NCBI RefSeq assembly: GCF_004681965.1
Contig: NZ_SMLL01000001.1
Span: forward strand, 682,001-746,000
DNA length: 64,000 nt
Source: Ramlibacter rhizophilus
Lineage (GTDB): Bacteria; Pseudomonadota; Gammaproteobacteria; Burkholderiales; Burkholderiaceae_C
Reading direction: 5' to 3'
The notes beneath the pieces are model-generated. The model ran no database searches. It worked only from the letters and a program-made list of their open reading frames with translations, and was not told the origin of the DNA. The translations under genes were made by a program, and so were the position numbers. Below, in pieces: positions 55,165 through 64,000 of the stretch (position 1 is the stretch's first letter; every line of letters starts with the position of its first letter).

Positions 55165-55890
55165 GTGGCTGGACACAGTAAATGGGCCAACATTCAGCAC
55201 CGCAAGGGGCGCCAGGACGAGAAGCGGGGCAAGGTCTGGACCCGCGTGATCCGCGAGATCATGGTTGCCGCCCGCCAGGGAGGCGGTGACCTCAGTGCCA
55301 ATCCCCGCCTGCGCCTGGCCGTGGACAAGGCCAAGGCCGCCAACATGCCGGCCGACACCATCAAGCGCAACATCGACAAGGCCACCGGCAACCTCGAAGG
55401 CGTGCAGTACGAGGAAATCCGCTACGAGGGCTACGGCATCGGCGGCGCCGCCGTGATCGTGGACACCATGACCGACAACAAGGTCCGCACCGTGGCCGAG
55501 GTCCGCCACGTGTTCAGCAAGTACGGCGGCAACATGGGCACGGAAGGCTCGGTGGCCTTCCAGTTCAGGCACGTGGGCCAGCTCATCCTGGCGCCGGGCA
55601 CGGACGAGGACAAGGTCATGGAGGTGGCCCTGGAGGCCGGCGCCGACGACGTGGTCGTGGGCGAGGACGGCGCCATCGAGGTGATCACCGCCCCGGCCAC
55701 GTTCGAGGCCGTGCGCAACGCGTTGACGGCGGCGGGCCTGTCGCCGGAGATGGCCGAGGTCACGATGCGCCCCGAAAACACCACCCCGCTGTCCGGCGAG
55801 GACGGCGCGCGCATGCAGAAGCTGCTGGACATGCTGGAGGACCTGGACGACGTGCAGGACGTGTTCCACAACGCCGAGATCGCCGAATGA
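55165..55890 (+). CDS. yebC: YebC/PmpR family (TACO1-like) translation/transcription regulator
   Basis: A 241-residue protein of the usual length, starting [18 protein letters not shown], the invariant YebC N-terminus, at GTG 55165. Family members have been described as DNA-binding regulators and, more recently, as ribosome-associated factors easing synthesis of proline runs. It overlaps purD by 4 bp. Confidence 0.95.
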   Translation: MAGHSKWANIQHRKGRQDEKRGKVWTRVIREIMVAARQGGGDLSANPRLRLAVDKAKAANMPADTIKRNIDKATGNLEGVQYEEIRYEGYGIGGAAVIVDTMTDNKVRTVAEVRHVFSKYGGNMGTEGSVAFQFRHVGQLILAPGTDEDKVMEVALEAGADDVVVGEDGAIEVITAPATFEAVRNALTAAGLSPEMAEVTMRPENTTPLSGEDGARMQKLLDMLEDLDDVQDVFHNAEIAE

Positions 55891-57167
55891 AGGTCCTGGT
55901 CGTCGGCGGCGGCGGTCGCGAGCACGCGATCGCCTGGAAGCTCGCCCAGTCCGCCCGGGTGTCCTCGGTCCACGTGGCGCCCGGCAATGGCGGCACCGAG
56001 CTCGATCCCCGGCTCGAGAACCTGCCCATCACCGACATCGGCTGGTTGCGCCAGTGGGCGCTGGAGCAGAAGGTGGCCCTCACCGTGGTCGGCCCCGAGG
56101 CGCCGCTGGCGGCCGGCATCGTGGACGAATTCCGCGCGGCCGGCCTGCGCGTGTTCGGCCCCACCAAGGCCGCCGCGCAGCTGGAAAGCTCCAAGGCCTT
56201 TTCCAAGGACTTCATGAAGCGGCACGGCATCCCCACCGCCGCCTACGAGACCTTCTCCGACCCCGCCGCGGCGCATGCCTACGTGGACCGGCAGGGCGCG
56301 CCCATCGTCGTCAAGGCCGACGGCCTGGCCGCGGGCAAGGGCGTGGTGGTGGCCATGAGCACGCAGGAAGCGCACGAGGCCATCGATTTCATGCTCCTGG
56401 ACAACAGCCTGGGCGTGGCGCACAACGAAGGCGGCGCGCGCGTGGTGATCGAGGAGTTCCTCACCGGGGAGGAAGCCAGCTTCATCGTGCTGTGCGACGG
56501 CCGCAACGTCGCGGCGCTGGCCACCAGCCAGGACCACAAGCGCCTGCTGGACGGCGACCTGGGGCCCAACACCGGCGGCATGGGCGCCTACTCGCCCGCG
56601 CCGGTGGTTACACCGGCGGTGCATGCCCGGGCCATGCGCGAAGTCATCCTGCCCACCATCCGCGGCATGGAAAAGGACGGCATTCCCTACACCGGTTTCC
56701 TGTACGCGGGCCTCATGATCGACCCGCACGGCCAGGTCAAGACCCTGGAATTCAACTGCCGCATGGGCGACCCCGAGACGCAGCCCATCATGATGCGGCT
56801 CAAGTCGGACCTGTTCGAGCTGCTCATGGCGGCCACCTCCGGCACGCTGGACCAGGTGGAACTGCAATGGGACCGCCGCACCGCACTGGGCGTGGTCATG
56901 GCGGCGGCCGGCTACCCGCTGAACCCGCGCAAGAACGACGTGATCTCAGGCCTGCCGCCCGAGGCGCCGGACGCCATGGTCTTCCACGCCGGCACGGTGC
57001 GCCAGGACGGACAGCTCCTGAGCTCGGGCGGCCGGGTGCTGTGCGTCACCACGCTGGCCGACAACGTGCGCATGGCACAGCAGCGCGCCTACGAGCTGGT
57101 TCACGGCATCAGCTTCGCCGGCGCGCAGTGGCGCCGGGACATCGGCCATCGCGCCGCCCGGAGCTGA
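55887..57167 (+). CDS. purD: Phosphoribosylamine-glycine ligase
   Basis: A 426-residue ATP-grasp enzyme of purine synthesis, joining glycine to phosphoribosylamine. It begins [20 protein letters not shown] and has [43 protein letters not shown] and [11 protein letters not shown], all diagnostic. Length is normal. Coupled to yebC by a 4-bp overlap, with hemF 2 bp downstream. Confidence 0.97.
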   Translation: MKVLVVGGGGREHAIAWKLAQSARVSSVHVAPGNGGTELDPRLENLPITDIGWLRQWALEQKVALTVVGPEAPLAAGIVDEFRAAGLRVFGPTKAAAQLESSKAFSKDFMKRHGIPTAAYETFSDPAAAHAYVDRQGAPIVVKADGLAAGKGVVVAMSTQEAHEAIDFMLLDNSLGVAHNEGGARVVIEEFLTGEEASFIVLCDGRNVAALATSQDHKRLLDGDLGPNTGGMGAYSPAPVVTPAVHARAMREVILPTIRGMEKDGIPYTGFLYAGLMIDPHGQVKTLEFNCRMGDPETQPIMMRLKSDLFELLMAATSGTLDQVELQWDRRTALGVVMAAAGYPLNPRKNDVISGLPPEAPDAMVFHAGTVRQDGQLLSSGGRVLCVTTLADNVRMAQQRAYELVHGISFAGAQWRRDIGHRAARS

Positions 57168-57169
57168 GC

Positions 57170-58081
57170 GTGCCGGACATCGCCCATGTGCGCGACTGGC
57201 TGCTGGGCCTGCAGCAGCGCATCACCTCGGCCTGCGCCGACATCGACGGCAAGGCCTTTCTCAGCGACCCCTGGCGCAAGCCGGAGGGCGAGCGCCTGCA
57301 GGGCGACGGCGTCACCGCCATCCTGGAGAACGGGAATGTGTTCGAGCGCGCGGGCTGCGGCTTCTCGCAGGTGCGCGGGCCGCAGCTGCCGCCTTCGGCC
57401 ACGCAGCACCGGCCCGAGCTGGCCGGCGCGCCCTTTGAAGCCATGGGCGTGTCGCTGGTCTTCCACCCGCGCAATCCCTATGCGCCCACCGTGCACATGA
57501 ACGTGCGCATGATCGCCGCCACCCCCGCCGGTGGCGAGCCCGTGTGCTGGTTCGGCGGCGGCATGGACCTCACGCCGCACTACGGCTTCGAGGAGGATGC
57601 GCGGCATTTCCACCGCGTGTGCAAGGACGCGCTGGCCCCCTTCGGGGAGGACAAGTACCCGCGCTTCAAGCGCTGGTGCGACGAGTACTTCTCGCTCCGG
57701 CACCGGGGCGAGCAGCGCGGCATCGGCGGCGTCTTCTTCGACGACTTCGCCGAGCTCGGGCAGGCGCGCAGCTTCGAGATGCTGCAGACGGTGGGTGATG
57801 CCCTGCTGCCGGCGTACCTGCCGATCCTGTCGCGCCGCAAGGACACGCCCTACGGCGAGCGCGAGCGCGAGTTCCAGCTCTATCGGCGCGGCCGCTACGT
57901 GGAGTTCAACCTGGTGTGGGACCGCGGCACGCACTTCGGCCTGCAGTCGGGCGGGCGCACCGAGTCCATCCTGATGTCCATGCCCCCGCTGGCGAGCTGG
58001 TCCTATCGCCGCGAGGCCGAGCCCGGCACGCCCGAGCACGAGCTGATCCGGCGCTTCCTCGTTCCGCAGGAGTGGGCGTGA
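57170..58081 (+). CDS. hemF: Oxygen-dependent coproporphyrinogen III oxidase
   Basis: A 303-residue enzyme of aerobic heme synthesis (coproporphyrinogen III to protoporphyrinogen IX). [45 protein letters not shown] and [15 protein letters not shown] are hallmark segments. The GTG at 57170 is 2 bp after purD; nadD starts inside its stop (GTGA). Usual length is about 300. Confidence 0.96.
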   Translation: MPDIAHVRDWLLGLQQRITSACADIDGKAFLSDPWRKPEGERLQGDGVTAILENGNVFERAGCGFSQVRGPQLPPSATQHRPELAGAPFEAMGVSLVFHPRNPYAPTVHMNVRMIAATPAGGEPVCWFGGGMDLTPHYGFEEDARHFHRVCKDALAPFGEDKYPRFKRWCDEYFSLRHRGEQRGIGGVFFDDFAELGQARSFEMLQTVGDALLPAYLPILSRRKDTPYGEREREFQLYRRGRYVEFNLVWDRGTHFGLQSGGRTESILMSMPPLASWSYRREAEPGTPEHELIRRFLVPQEWA

Positions 58082-58725
58082 GCGCCGCCGACGCCCGCCG
58101 TATGGCGGATCCGAGCGGCGCCGCACCGCGCCGCCGCGTGGGCCTCTTCGGAGGGTCCTTCGATCCGCCCCACCTCGCGCACGTGGCCCTGGCCCGTGCG
58201 GCGGTGGAGCAGCTCGGCCTGGACACGCTCCACGTGCTGCCCACGGGCCAGGCCTGGCACAAGGCCCGCAGCCTCTCGCCCGCGGAGCACCGCCTCGCGC
58301 TGGCACGGCTGGCCTTCGACCCGGTTCCGCGGGCGCGGGTCGATGCACGCGAGCTGCGCCGCGAAGGCCCCACCTACACCATCGACACCCTGCGCGAGCT
58401 GCGCCGCGAGCATCCGGACGCCGAGCTGGTGCTGGTGATCGGCGCCGACCAGGCCGAAGCCCTGCACGGCTGGCGCGACAGCGCGGAGATTCCCCGCTTG
58501 GCGACCCTGGCCATTGCCGAGCGGGCCCGCCCCAGCGAGGGGCCGGTGCCCTTCGACGCCAGCCATGTGCCCGGTGGCACCTGGGAATCCGTGGAGCTGC
58601 CGCCCATGCCGGTCAGCGCCACCGCCATCCGGGCCCTCGTGGGTGCCGGCGAGCCGATCGACACCCTCGTCCCCGAAGGCGTCGCGCGATATATTGACCA
58701 ACACCATCTTTACCGGTCCCCCTGA
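58078..58725 (+). CDS. nadD: Nicotinate-nucleotide adenylyltransferase
   Basis: A 215-residue enzyme of NAD synthesis. [20 protein letters not shown] is the nucleotidyltransferase core (the HxxH-type HLAH), and [13 protein letters not shown] the ISxTxIR-like motif. GTG 58078 overlaps hemF by 4 bp; ATG 58102 is an alternative start that keeps the whole fold. rsfS begins at the last base of its stop codon, an arrangement common for nadD-rsfS. Confidence 0.93.
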   Translation: MSAADARRMADPSGAAPRRRVGLFGGSFDPPHLAHVALARAAVEQLGLDTLHVLPTGQAWHKARSLSPAEHRLALARLAFDPVPRARVDARELRREGPTYTIDTLRELRREHPDAELVLVIGADQAEALHGWRDSAEIPRLATLAIAERARPSEGPVPFDASHVPGGTWESVELPPMPVSATAIRALVGAGEPIDTLVPEGVARYIDQHHLYRSP

Positions 58726-59498
58726 TGAGCCAAGAAACCGCCGCCAAGAAAGACACCCAACGCCTCCAGCGTGCCATCGTGGAGGGACTGGAGGACGTCA
58801 AGGCGCAGGACATCCAGGTTTTCAACACCGAGCATCTCTCCCCCCTGTTCGAGCGCGTGATCGTCGCCTCGGGCACCTCCAACCGCCAGACCAAGGCCTT
58901 GGCCGCTAGCGTGCGTGACGCCGTGCGTGACGCCGGCTTCAACAAGCCGCGGGTGGAGGGCGAGGAGAACGGCGAGTGGATCATCGTGGACTGCGGCGCC
59001 GCCGTGGCGCACATCATGCAGCCGGCCATCCGCACCTACTACCACCTGGAAGAAATCTGGGGCGACAAGCCGGTGCGGCTGAAGTTCGGCGCGCCCAAGC
59101 CCGCGGCGCCCGCGCCCGCGCCGAAGCCGGCGGCAGCGAAGAAGGCCCCGATCCCGTCCCTGCGCCGCAGCAGCGCCGCGCGCACGGCGGTGCGCGAGGC
59201 CGAGGCCGAGGCCAAGAAGGCCCCGGCGCGGCGCAAGCCGGCGGCCACGAGATCGGCGGGCGCCGCCGCGCCGGCCAAGGCGGCGGCGAAGAAGGCAACG
59301 GCACCGGCCAAGGCGCCGGCCCAGGCGGCCGCGAAGAAGGCACCCGCGAAGAAGGCGCCGGCGAAGAGCGCGGCCAGGAAGGCAGCGGCCCCATCCGCCG
59401 GCGGGAAGGCCGCGACCGGCCGGACCGCGGCGAAGGCGCCCGCCAAGTCGGCTGCACCCCGCAATTCCGCCGCCAGCAAGAGCCGCCGCGCCGAATGA
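58725..59498 (+). CDS. rsfS: Ribosomal silencing factor RsfS with histone H1-like C-terminal tail
   Basis: A 257-residue protein; typical RsfS is 105-120 residues. Residues 12-120 are the RsfS domain ([42 protein letters not shown]), which binds ribosomal protein L14 and blocks subunit joining. Residues 124-257 are a low-complexity Ala/Lys/Pro/Arg tail with repeated [12 protein letters not shown], like histone H1 or AlgP-type proteins. The tail is far longer than the family needs and probably binds RNA or DNA. It overlaps rlmH by 4 bp. Confidence 0.92.
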   Translation: MSQETAAKKDTQRLQRAIVEGLEDVKAQDIQVFNTEHLSPLFERVIVASGTSNRQTKALAASVRDAVRDAGFNKPRVEGEENGEWIIVDCGAAVAHIMQPAIRTYYHLEEIWGDKPVRLKFGAPKPAAPAPAPKPAAAKKAPIPSLRRSSAARTAVREAEAEAKKAPARRKPAATRSAGAAAPAKAAAKKATAPAKAPAQAAAKKAPAKKAPAKSAARKAAAPSAGGKAATGRTAAKAPAKSAAPRNSAASKSRRAE

Positions 59499-59962
59499 AG
59501 CTGTGCGTGGTGGCCGTGGGCCTGCGGGTGCCCGACTGGGCGCAGCAGGCCTGGGACGACTATGCCAAGCGCTTCCCGCCCGAGCTGAAGCTGGAGCTGC
59601 GCGCCGTCAAGACCGAGCCGCGCGCATCGAAGACGGTGGATCAGATCCATGCGGCCGAGCGCGAGCGCATCGAGGCCCAGCTGCCGCGCGGCGCCCGCAT
59701 CGTAGTGCTGGACGAACGGGGCACGGCGCTGGGCACCCAGGCGCTCGCGGGCCGGCTCACGCAATGGCAGCTCGGCGGCACCGACGTGGCGCTGGTGATC
59801 GGCGGACCCGACGGGCTGCAGCCGGCGCTGCGCGAGGCGGCGCATGAACGCATCCGGCTGTCGGATCTCACCCTGCCGCATGCCATGGCGCGGGTATTGC
59901 TGGTCGAGCAGCTCTATCGCGCCTGGTCCATCAACGCCGGCCACCCCTACCACCGCGAATGA
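59495..59962 (+). CDS. rlmH: 23S rRNA pseudouridine-1915 N3-methyltransferase
   Basis: A 155-residue SPOUT methyltransferase of the usual length. [19 protein letters not shown] and the C-terminal knot [20 protein letters not shown] with final HPYHRE are diagnostic. Methylates pseudouridine 1915 in helix 69. Overlaps rsfS and maf by 4 bp each. Confidence 0.95.
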   Translation: MKLCVVAVGLRVPDWAQQAWDDYAKRFPPELKLELRAVKTEPRASKTVDQIHAAERERIEAQLPRGARIVVLDERGTALGTQALAGRLTQWQLGGTDVALVIGGPDGLQPALREAAHERIRLSDLTLPHAMARVLLVEQLYRAWSINAGHPYHRE

Positions 59963-60573
59963 GGCCCGAGTTCGTCTACCTGGCCTCGCAGAGCCCCCGG
60001 CGTCGGCAGCTGCTGGAGCAGCTGGGCGTGCGCCACGAGCTGCTGCTGCCCGGCGAGGACGAAGACGCCGAGGCGCTGGAGGCGCTGGAGGCGGTGCGCC
60101 CCGGGGAGGCGCCGGCCGCCTACGTGAGCCGCGTGACGGGGCTCAAGCTCGACGCCGCGCTGGACCGCCTGGCCCGGCGCGGCCTGCCGCCCGCGCCCGT
60201 GCTGTGCTCGGACACCACCGTGGCCTTGGGCCGGCGCATCTACGGCAAGCCCGCCGACGCGCAGGACGCCGCCCGCATGCTGGGCGAGCTGGCCGGCGCC
60301 ACGCACCGTGTGCTCACGGCCGTGGCGGTGGGCCACGCCGGACGGCGCTGGGAGGCCGTCTCCGATTCGCGCGTGAGCTTCGAGCCGCTCACGCCGCAGC
60401 AGATCGAACGCTACGTCGCAACGGGCGAGCCCCTCGGCAAGGCCGGTGCCTACGCCATCCAGGGCCGCGCGGCCATGCACGTCACGCGCATCGCCGGCAG
60501 CTACTCTGGCATCATGGGCCTGCCGATGCACGAGACCGCGCAGTTGCTGCGCGCCGTCGGCCTTCTCACCTGA
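59959..60573 (+). CDS. maf: Maf-family nucleoside triphosphate pyrophosphatase
   Basis: A 204-residue Maf protein: [18 protein letters not shown] at the start, [17 protein letters not shown] in the middle and [11 protein letters not shown] near the end. Such enzymes hydrolyse dTTP, UTP or modified pyrimidine nucleotides. Overlaps rlmH by 4 bp; rng follows after 4 bp. Confidence 0.93.
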   Translation: MRPEFVYLASQSPRRRQLLEQLGVRHELLLPGEDEDAEALEALEAVRPGEAPAAYVSRVTGLKLDAALDRLARRGLPPAPVLCSDTTVALGRRIYGKPADAQDAARMLGELAGATHRVLTAVAVGHAGRRWEAVSDSRVSFEPLTPQQIERYVATGEPLGKAGAYAIQGRAAMHVTRIAGSYSGIMGLPMHETAQLLRAVGLLT

Positions 60574-60577
60574 ACCC

Positions 60578-62053
60578 ATGGGCGTGCAGCAGGACATCCT
60601 GATCAACTGGTCTCCGCAGGAGACGCGCGTGGCCATCGTCGAGAACGGCGCGGTGCAGGAGCTTCACGTCGAACGCACGCTGGAACGCGGGCTGGTCGGC
60701 AACATCTACCTCGGCAAGGTAGCGCGCGTGCTGCCGGGCATGCAGTCGGCGTTCATCGACATCGGCCTGGAGCGCGCGGCCTTCCTGCACGTGGCCGACG
60801 TGTGGCAGCGCCCGCTCGAGGGCGAACCGCCCGGGCGCCCCGGCCAGCCGCTGGTTCCCATCGAGCGGCAGGTGTTCGAGGGCCAGGCCCTCATGGTGCA
60901 GGTGATCAAGGACCCGATCGGCACCAAGGGCGCACGGCTGTCCACGCAGATCAGCGTGGCGGGCCGGCTGCTGGTCTTCCTGCCGCAGGACGACCATGTG
61001 GGCGTCTCGCAGAAGATCCCCAACGGCCAGCGCGACGCGCTGCGTGCACGGCTGCAGGCCCTGGTCGGGCCGGGCGGGGGCGGCTTCATCCTGCGCACCA
61101 ACGCCGAGGACGCGAGCGACGCCGAGCTGGCCGAGGACATCGCCTACCTGCGCAAGACCTGGACCCGCATCCGCGAAGCGGCCCTCACGCGCCCGCCCAC
61201 CTCGCTGCTGCACCAGGACCTGGACCTGCTGCAGCGGGTGCTGCGCGACCTGGTGGGCGAGGACACGCAGTCCATCCGCATCGACTCGCGCGAGCAGTTC
61301 GCGCGGCTGCAAGACTTCGGCCGCGAGTTCATGCCCAAGGCCGCCTCGCGCCTGGCCCTGTACAAGGGCGAGCGGCCCATCTTCGACCTGTACTCCATCG
61401 ACGATGAGATCACCCGCGCGCTCGGGCGCCGCGTGGACCTCAAGTCGGGCGGCTACCTGATCGTGGACCAGACCGAGGCGCTCACCACCGTGGACGTCAA
61501 CACCGGCGGCTACGTGGGCGCGCGCAACTTCGACGAGACCATCTTCAAGACCAACCTGGAAGCCGCGCAGGCCATCGCGCGGCAGCTGCGCCTGCGCAAC
61601 CTGGGCGGCATCGTGATCGTGGATTTCATCGACATGGCACGTGCGGACCACCGGGACGCCGTGCTCGCCGAGCTGCGCAAGCAGCTCGCCCGCGACCGGG
61701 TCAAGACCATGGCCGGCAACTTCTCCCAGCTGGGCCTGGTGGAGATGACCCGCAAGCGCACGCGCGAGTCGCTCGCCCACATGCTGTGCGAGCCCTGCCC
61801 GAGCTGCCAGGGCTCGGGCCAGGTGCGCACCGCGCGCACCGTCTGCTACGACATCCTGCGCGAGATCCTGCGCGAGGCGCGCCAGTTCAACCCGCGCGAA
61901 TACCGCATCGTTGCCTCGCCCCGGGTGACCGAGCTGTTCCTGGACGAGGAAAGCCAGCACCTTGCGGGCCTGTCGGATTTCATCGGCAAGCCTGTTTCGC
62001 TGCAAAGCGACAGCGCGATGGGGCCGGAGCAGTACGACATCGTGCTGCTCTAG
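60578..62053 (+). CDS. rng: Ribonuclease G
   Basis: A 491-residue endoribonuclease. It has the N-terminal S1-type domain (GNIYLGKVARVLPGMQSAF), the catalytic DNase-I-like domain with TTVDVNTGGYVG and IVDFIDM, and the zinc-link cysteines in CEPCPSCQGSG. It lacks the long C-terminal scaffold of RNase E. Trims 16S rRNA 5' ends and degrades mRNA. Last gene of the housekeeping run. Confidence 0.95.
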   Translation: MGVQQDILINWSPQETRVAIVENGAVQELHVERTLERGLVGNIYLGKVARVLPGMQSAFIDIGLERAAFLHVADVWQRPLEGEPPGRPGQPLVPIERQVFEGQALMVQVIKDPIGTKGARLSTQISVAGRLLVFLPQDDHVGVSQKIPNGQRDALRARLQALVGPGGGGFILRTNAEDASDAELAEDIAYLRKTWTRIREAALTRPPTSLLHQDLDLLQRVLRDLVGEDTQSIRIDSREQFARLQDFGREFMPKAASRLALYKGERPIFDLYSIDDEITRALGRRVDLKSGGYLIVDQTEALTTVDVNTGGYVGARNFDETIFKTNLEAAQAIARQLRLRNLGGIVIVDFIDMARADHRDAVLAELRKQLARDRVKTMAGNFSQLGLVEMTRKRTRESLAHMLCEPCPSCQGSGQVRTARTVCYDILREILREARQFNPREYRIVASPRVTELFLDEESQHLAGLSDFIGKPVSLQSDSAMGPEQYDIVLL

Positions 62054-62100
62054 GCATCGCGCTCGCCTCCGCCCGTCCGCCAGCGCAGCGCGGTGGCCGG

Positions 62101-63198
62101 TCAGGGGCGACGATGGGCCGTGCGCGGGCGGCGGGCGACGATGTCGCGGTAGATCTCGCGGTAGCTCTGGGCGACGTCGGTCCAGCTGCGCACGGTGAGC
62201 GACGCCACGGGGTCGCGGTTCAGCCAGTCGTTGCAGCACGCGGCCCAGCGCGCAACGGGGGCGTCCAGCGACAGCACCGACCCGTTCGAGTCCGGCACAT
62301 CGGCGGCGGCGCCGCAGCGGTCGGACACGACGACCGGCACGCCACTGGCCAGCGCCTCGGCGATCACCATGCCGTAGGCCTCGCTTCGGGCCGGATGCAC
62401 CAGCAGGTCCATCGCGGCGTAGTACGGACGGCTGTCGGTCCAGCCCAGGCAGCGGGCGCGGACGCCGGCCGCGCGGCACAGGGGTTCGACCTGCGCCGCT
62501 TGCGGGCCGATGATGAGGAGTTCCAGGGCGGGGCGGGTGCGTGCCAGCTCGGAGGCGACCTCCAGCAGGTGCGGCAGGCCCTTTCGCTCCCACTCGTGCC
62601 CGACGAAGCCGATCACGCCGCCGTCCGCGGGTGCGCGCCGCGGGGGACGTTTCGCCGGCGCCTGCACGCCGGGCGGAATCGGTGCGCTGATCGCGCGGGC
62701 CGCTGCGGGGTGGCGGCGGGCCAGCACCGATTGAAGGGTGTGCGAGACCGGCACGACGCAGGGCGGGCCGCCGCGGCCGCCGTGGATCTCGCGCTGCTCC
62801 ATCCAGCGGTAGGCCGCGATCCGCGGCGACAGGCGCGCCGCCCAGGGCAGCTCACGCGCGCTGGTGAACGGGTCGCTGTGGAGGGTGGTGACGTGGTGTA
62901 CGCCGGTGCGCTCGTGGCTGTGGATCACGGGATGCGGTCCATCCAGGCCAGCGATCGTCCGGTGAACCTGGCGCGAGAACATCAGGTAGGCCAGCCAGCG
63001 AGGCCGGGACAGGCGTCGGCCGCATTCGACCACCTCGATGCCCGGATGCTCGGGGGGCTCCGCACGGGTTTCGCACACGACCAGCACCCGCTCGCCCAGG
63101 CGCGCCAGTTCGTGGCACAGGTGCCAGACGTAGCCCTCCATGCCACCGACCCGGCCGAAGCGGCGCACCACCTGCACGACAGGAGCCTGGAGCGGCAT
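62101..63198 (-). CDS. Glycosyltransferase family 4
   Basis: A 365-residue GT-B glycosyltransferase. N-terminal acceptor domain with RRFGRVGGMEGYVWHL and HSHERTGVHHVTTLHSDPF; C-terminal donor domain with GFVGHEWERKGLPHLLEVA and ARSEAYGMVIAEALASGVPV, the E-x7-E motif of GT4. ATG 63198 overlaps the stop of the upstream gene by 1 bp; a GTG at 63201 is the alternative. It is likely to build lipopolysaccharide core or another surface glycan with its neighbour. Confidence 0.9.
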   Translation of the reverse strand: MPLQAPVVQVVRRFGRVGGMEGYVWHLCHELARLGERVLVVCETRAEPPEHPGIEVVECGRRLSRPRWLAYLMFSRQVHRTIAGLDGPHPVIHSHERTGVHHVTTLHSDPFTSARELPWAARLSPRIAAYRWMEQREIHGGRGGPPCVVPVSHTLQSVLARRHPAAARAISAPIPPGVQAPAKRPPRRAPADGGVIGFVGHEWERKGLPHLLEVASELARTRPALELLIIGPQAAQVEPLCRAAGVRARCLGWTDSRPYYAAMDLLVHPARSEAYGMVIAEALASGVPVVVSDRCGAAADVPDSNGSVLSLDAPVARWAACCNDWLNRDPVASLTVRSWTDVAQSYREIYRDIVARRPRTAHRRP

Positions 63199-64000
63199 CA
63201 CGCTTCGCGCGTCCGGGCCAGCAGCCAGCTCAAGACCGCGGCGTAGTAATGGCCTTCGATGAAGTCCCGCAGCAGGGAGTTGAACAGGCAGCCGATGGCG
63301 AACGCCACCACCAGGCCCAGCAGGGCGTGGCGGTCAGGGCGCGACCCTGGCTGCCGCAGCGGTGCGGCGACCCAGGCGAGGAACAGCGCGAATCCGACCG
63401 CGCCGGTGGCGATGAGCTGCATCAGGTACTCGTTGTGCGGGTTGTCCAGGCGCACCCAGAACTCGTCCTGGTGGTGCCGCCCGGACGGTTGGGCGTGCAG
63501 GCGCTCGAGCGTGACCTCGGCATGCCGTTCGGCCACCCGCGTATGGCCGACGCCCGTCAGGCCATGCTCGCGCGCCATCGCGAGCGCGGTGAGCGCCAGT
63601 TGCACGCGGATATCGGTCGAGCTCAGGGCGGTTCCGTCGAGTTGCGCCGAGCCCGTCCAGGTTTCGGCGGCACGTTCCCGCACCTTGGGCGACGCGACCG
63701 CCAGGACCGCCACGGCGAGCAGCACCGCCAGGGCCGTGGGCAGCCGCCGTCCACGCGGGGCCTGCAGGACGGCCGCCAGGGCGAGCAGCGCCAGCAGGAC
63801 GATGTGGCCGGTGCGCCCGCCGATGGCGAACAGCACCGTCAGCGCCAGGAAACCCGCGCCCAGGCGCCACAGCCAGGGGCGGGACCGCGCGGGGGCGAGC
63901 ACCAGCATCAGGAAGGCGCTGGTGGCCAGGGTCCAGCCCGCCGAAATCCGCCGGGGGCCGATCTCGACGGCCAGGGGCGGGTAGGCCAGGGCCACCCAGT
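63198..64000 (-). CDS. O-antigen ligase/polymerase family protein (5' end outside window)
   Basis: About 267 C-terminal residues of a polytopic membrane protein; the start lies beyond base 64000. Hydrophobic helices alternate with a periplasmic loop carrying GVGHTRV and LDNPHNEYLMQLIATGAVG, the H-N-x-Y/F pattern of Wzy_C/WaaL proteins. It would ligate O-antigen to lipid A-core or polymerise a glycan. Translationally coupled to the GT4 gene. Confidence 0.85.
   Translation of the reverse strand, partial: WVALAYPPLAVEIGPRRISAGWTLATSAFLMLVLAPARSRPWLWRLGAGFLALTVLFAIGGRTGHIVLLALLALAAVLQAPRGRRLPTALAVLLAVAVLAVASPKVRERAAETWTGSAQLDGTALSSTDIRVQLALTALAMAREHGLTGVGHTRVAERHAEVTLERLHAQPSGRHHQDEFWVRLDNPHNEYLMQLIATGAVGFALFLAWVAAPLRQPGSRPDRHALLGLVVAFAIGCLFNSLLRDFIEGHYYAAVLSWLLARTREA

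Overview
The window is 64 kb of uniformly GC-rich, densely coding bacterial chromosome. Gene content points to a betaproteobacterium of the order Burkholderiales, most likely Comamonadaceae. The pointers are four orphan Bug-type solute receptors, a protocatechuate 4,5-cleavage operon, the DUF3348/DUF802/OmpA/DUF2894 gene set, PA2778/PA2779-type genes, and the block yebC-purD-hemF-nadD-rsfS-rlmH-maf-rng. The genus assignment is inference. I saw no tRNA, rRNA, CRISPR array, insertion sequence or phage gene.

Layout. 1-3445: an aromatic ring-hydroxylating dioxygenase operon (alpha, beta, CoA ligase; the ligase is cut by the window edge), divergent from a MarR regulator. 3449-10527: a GC-rich palindromic repeat, a repeat-rich coiled-coil membrane protein, a trehalose-synthase-like GH13 enzyme, a Bug receptor, a glycogen-debranching-type enzyme and a small secreted protein. 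10720-14846: a tightly overlapping four-gene operon encoding a MotA/TolQ/ExbB-like stator protein with a very long coiled-coil tail, a MotB/OmpA-like partner, and two flanking proteins of unknown function. It looks like an ion-driven, envelope-spanning motor and is the most intriguing system here. 14848-18304: a small membrane protein, an acyltransferase-3 protein, a DUF3014 protein and the DNA-end-binding protein Ku.

18393-21872: an operon of a GntR regulator, a Bug receptor and a split aconitase X. 22004-26148: a second copy of the palindromic repeat, then ligA-ligB-pobA-bug for 4-hydroxybenzoate to protocatechuate to meta-cleavage product, divergent from a MarR gene with a clear dyad operator candidate between them. 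26300-31814: GntR, DUF3604 protein, Bug receptor and an FAD oxidoreductase. 32019-35078: a single large protein joining an acetoacetyl-CoA-synthetase-like adenylation domain, a carrier domain and a thioesterase. 35111-42382: small secreted or hypothetical genes, a hybrid sensor kinase, an FAD-linked oxidase and an AraC regulator. 42576-48985: PA2779/PA2778-type genes, an MFS exporter, an SGNH hydrolase lipoprotein, ExoD, ArfB and a calcium-repeat lipoprotein with a 9-bp minisatellite.

49049-53536: a pyrimidine-salvage/degradation operon (URC1-like, URC4-like, upp, codA). 53594-62053: a HerA-like ATPase, then the housekeeping run yebC-purD-hemF-nadD-rsfS-rlmH-maf-rng, largely with 1-4 bp overlaps. 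62101-64000: a glycosyltransferase and an O-antigen-ligase-like protein that runs off the window, probably the edge of a surface polysaccharide locus.

Most of the window is catabolic and nutrient-scavenging: each regulator plus Bug receptor plus enzyme set looks like a self-contained module for one organic acid or aromatic compound.
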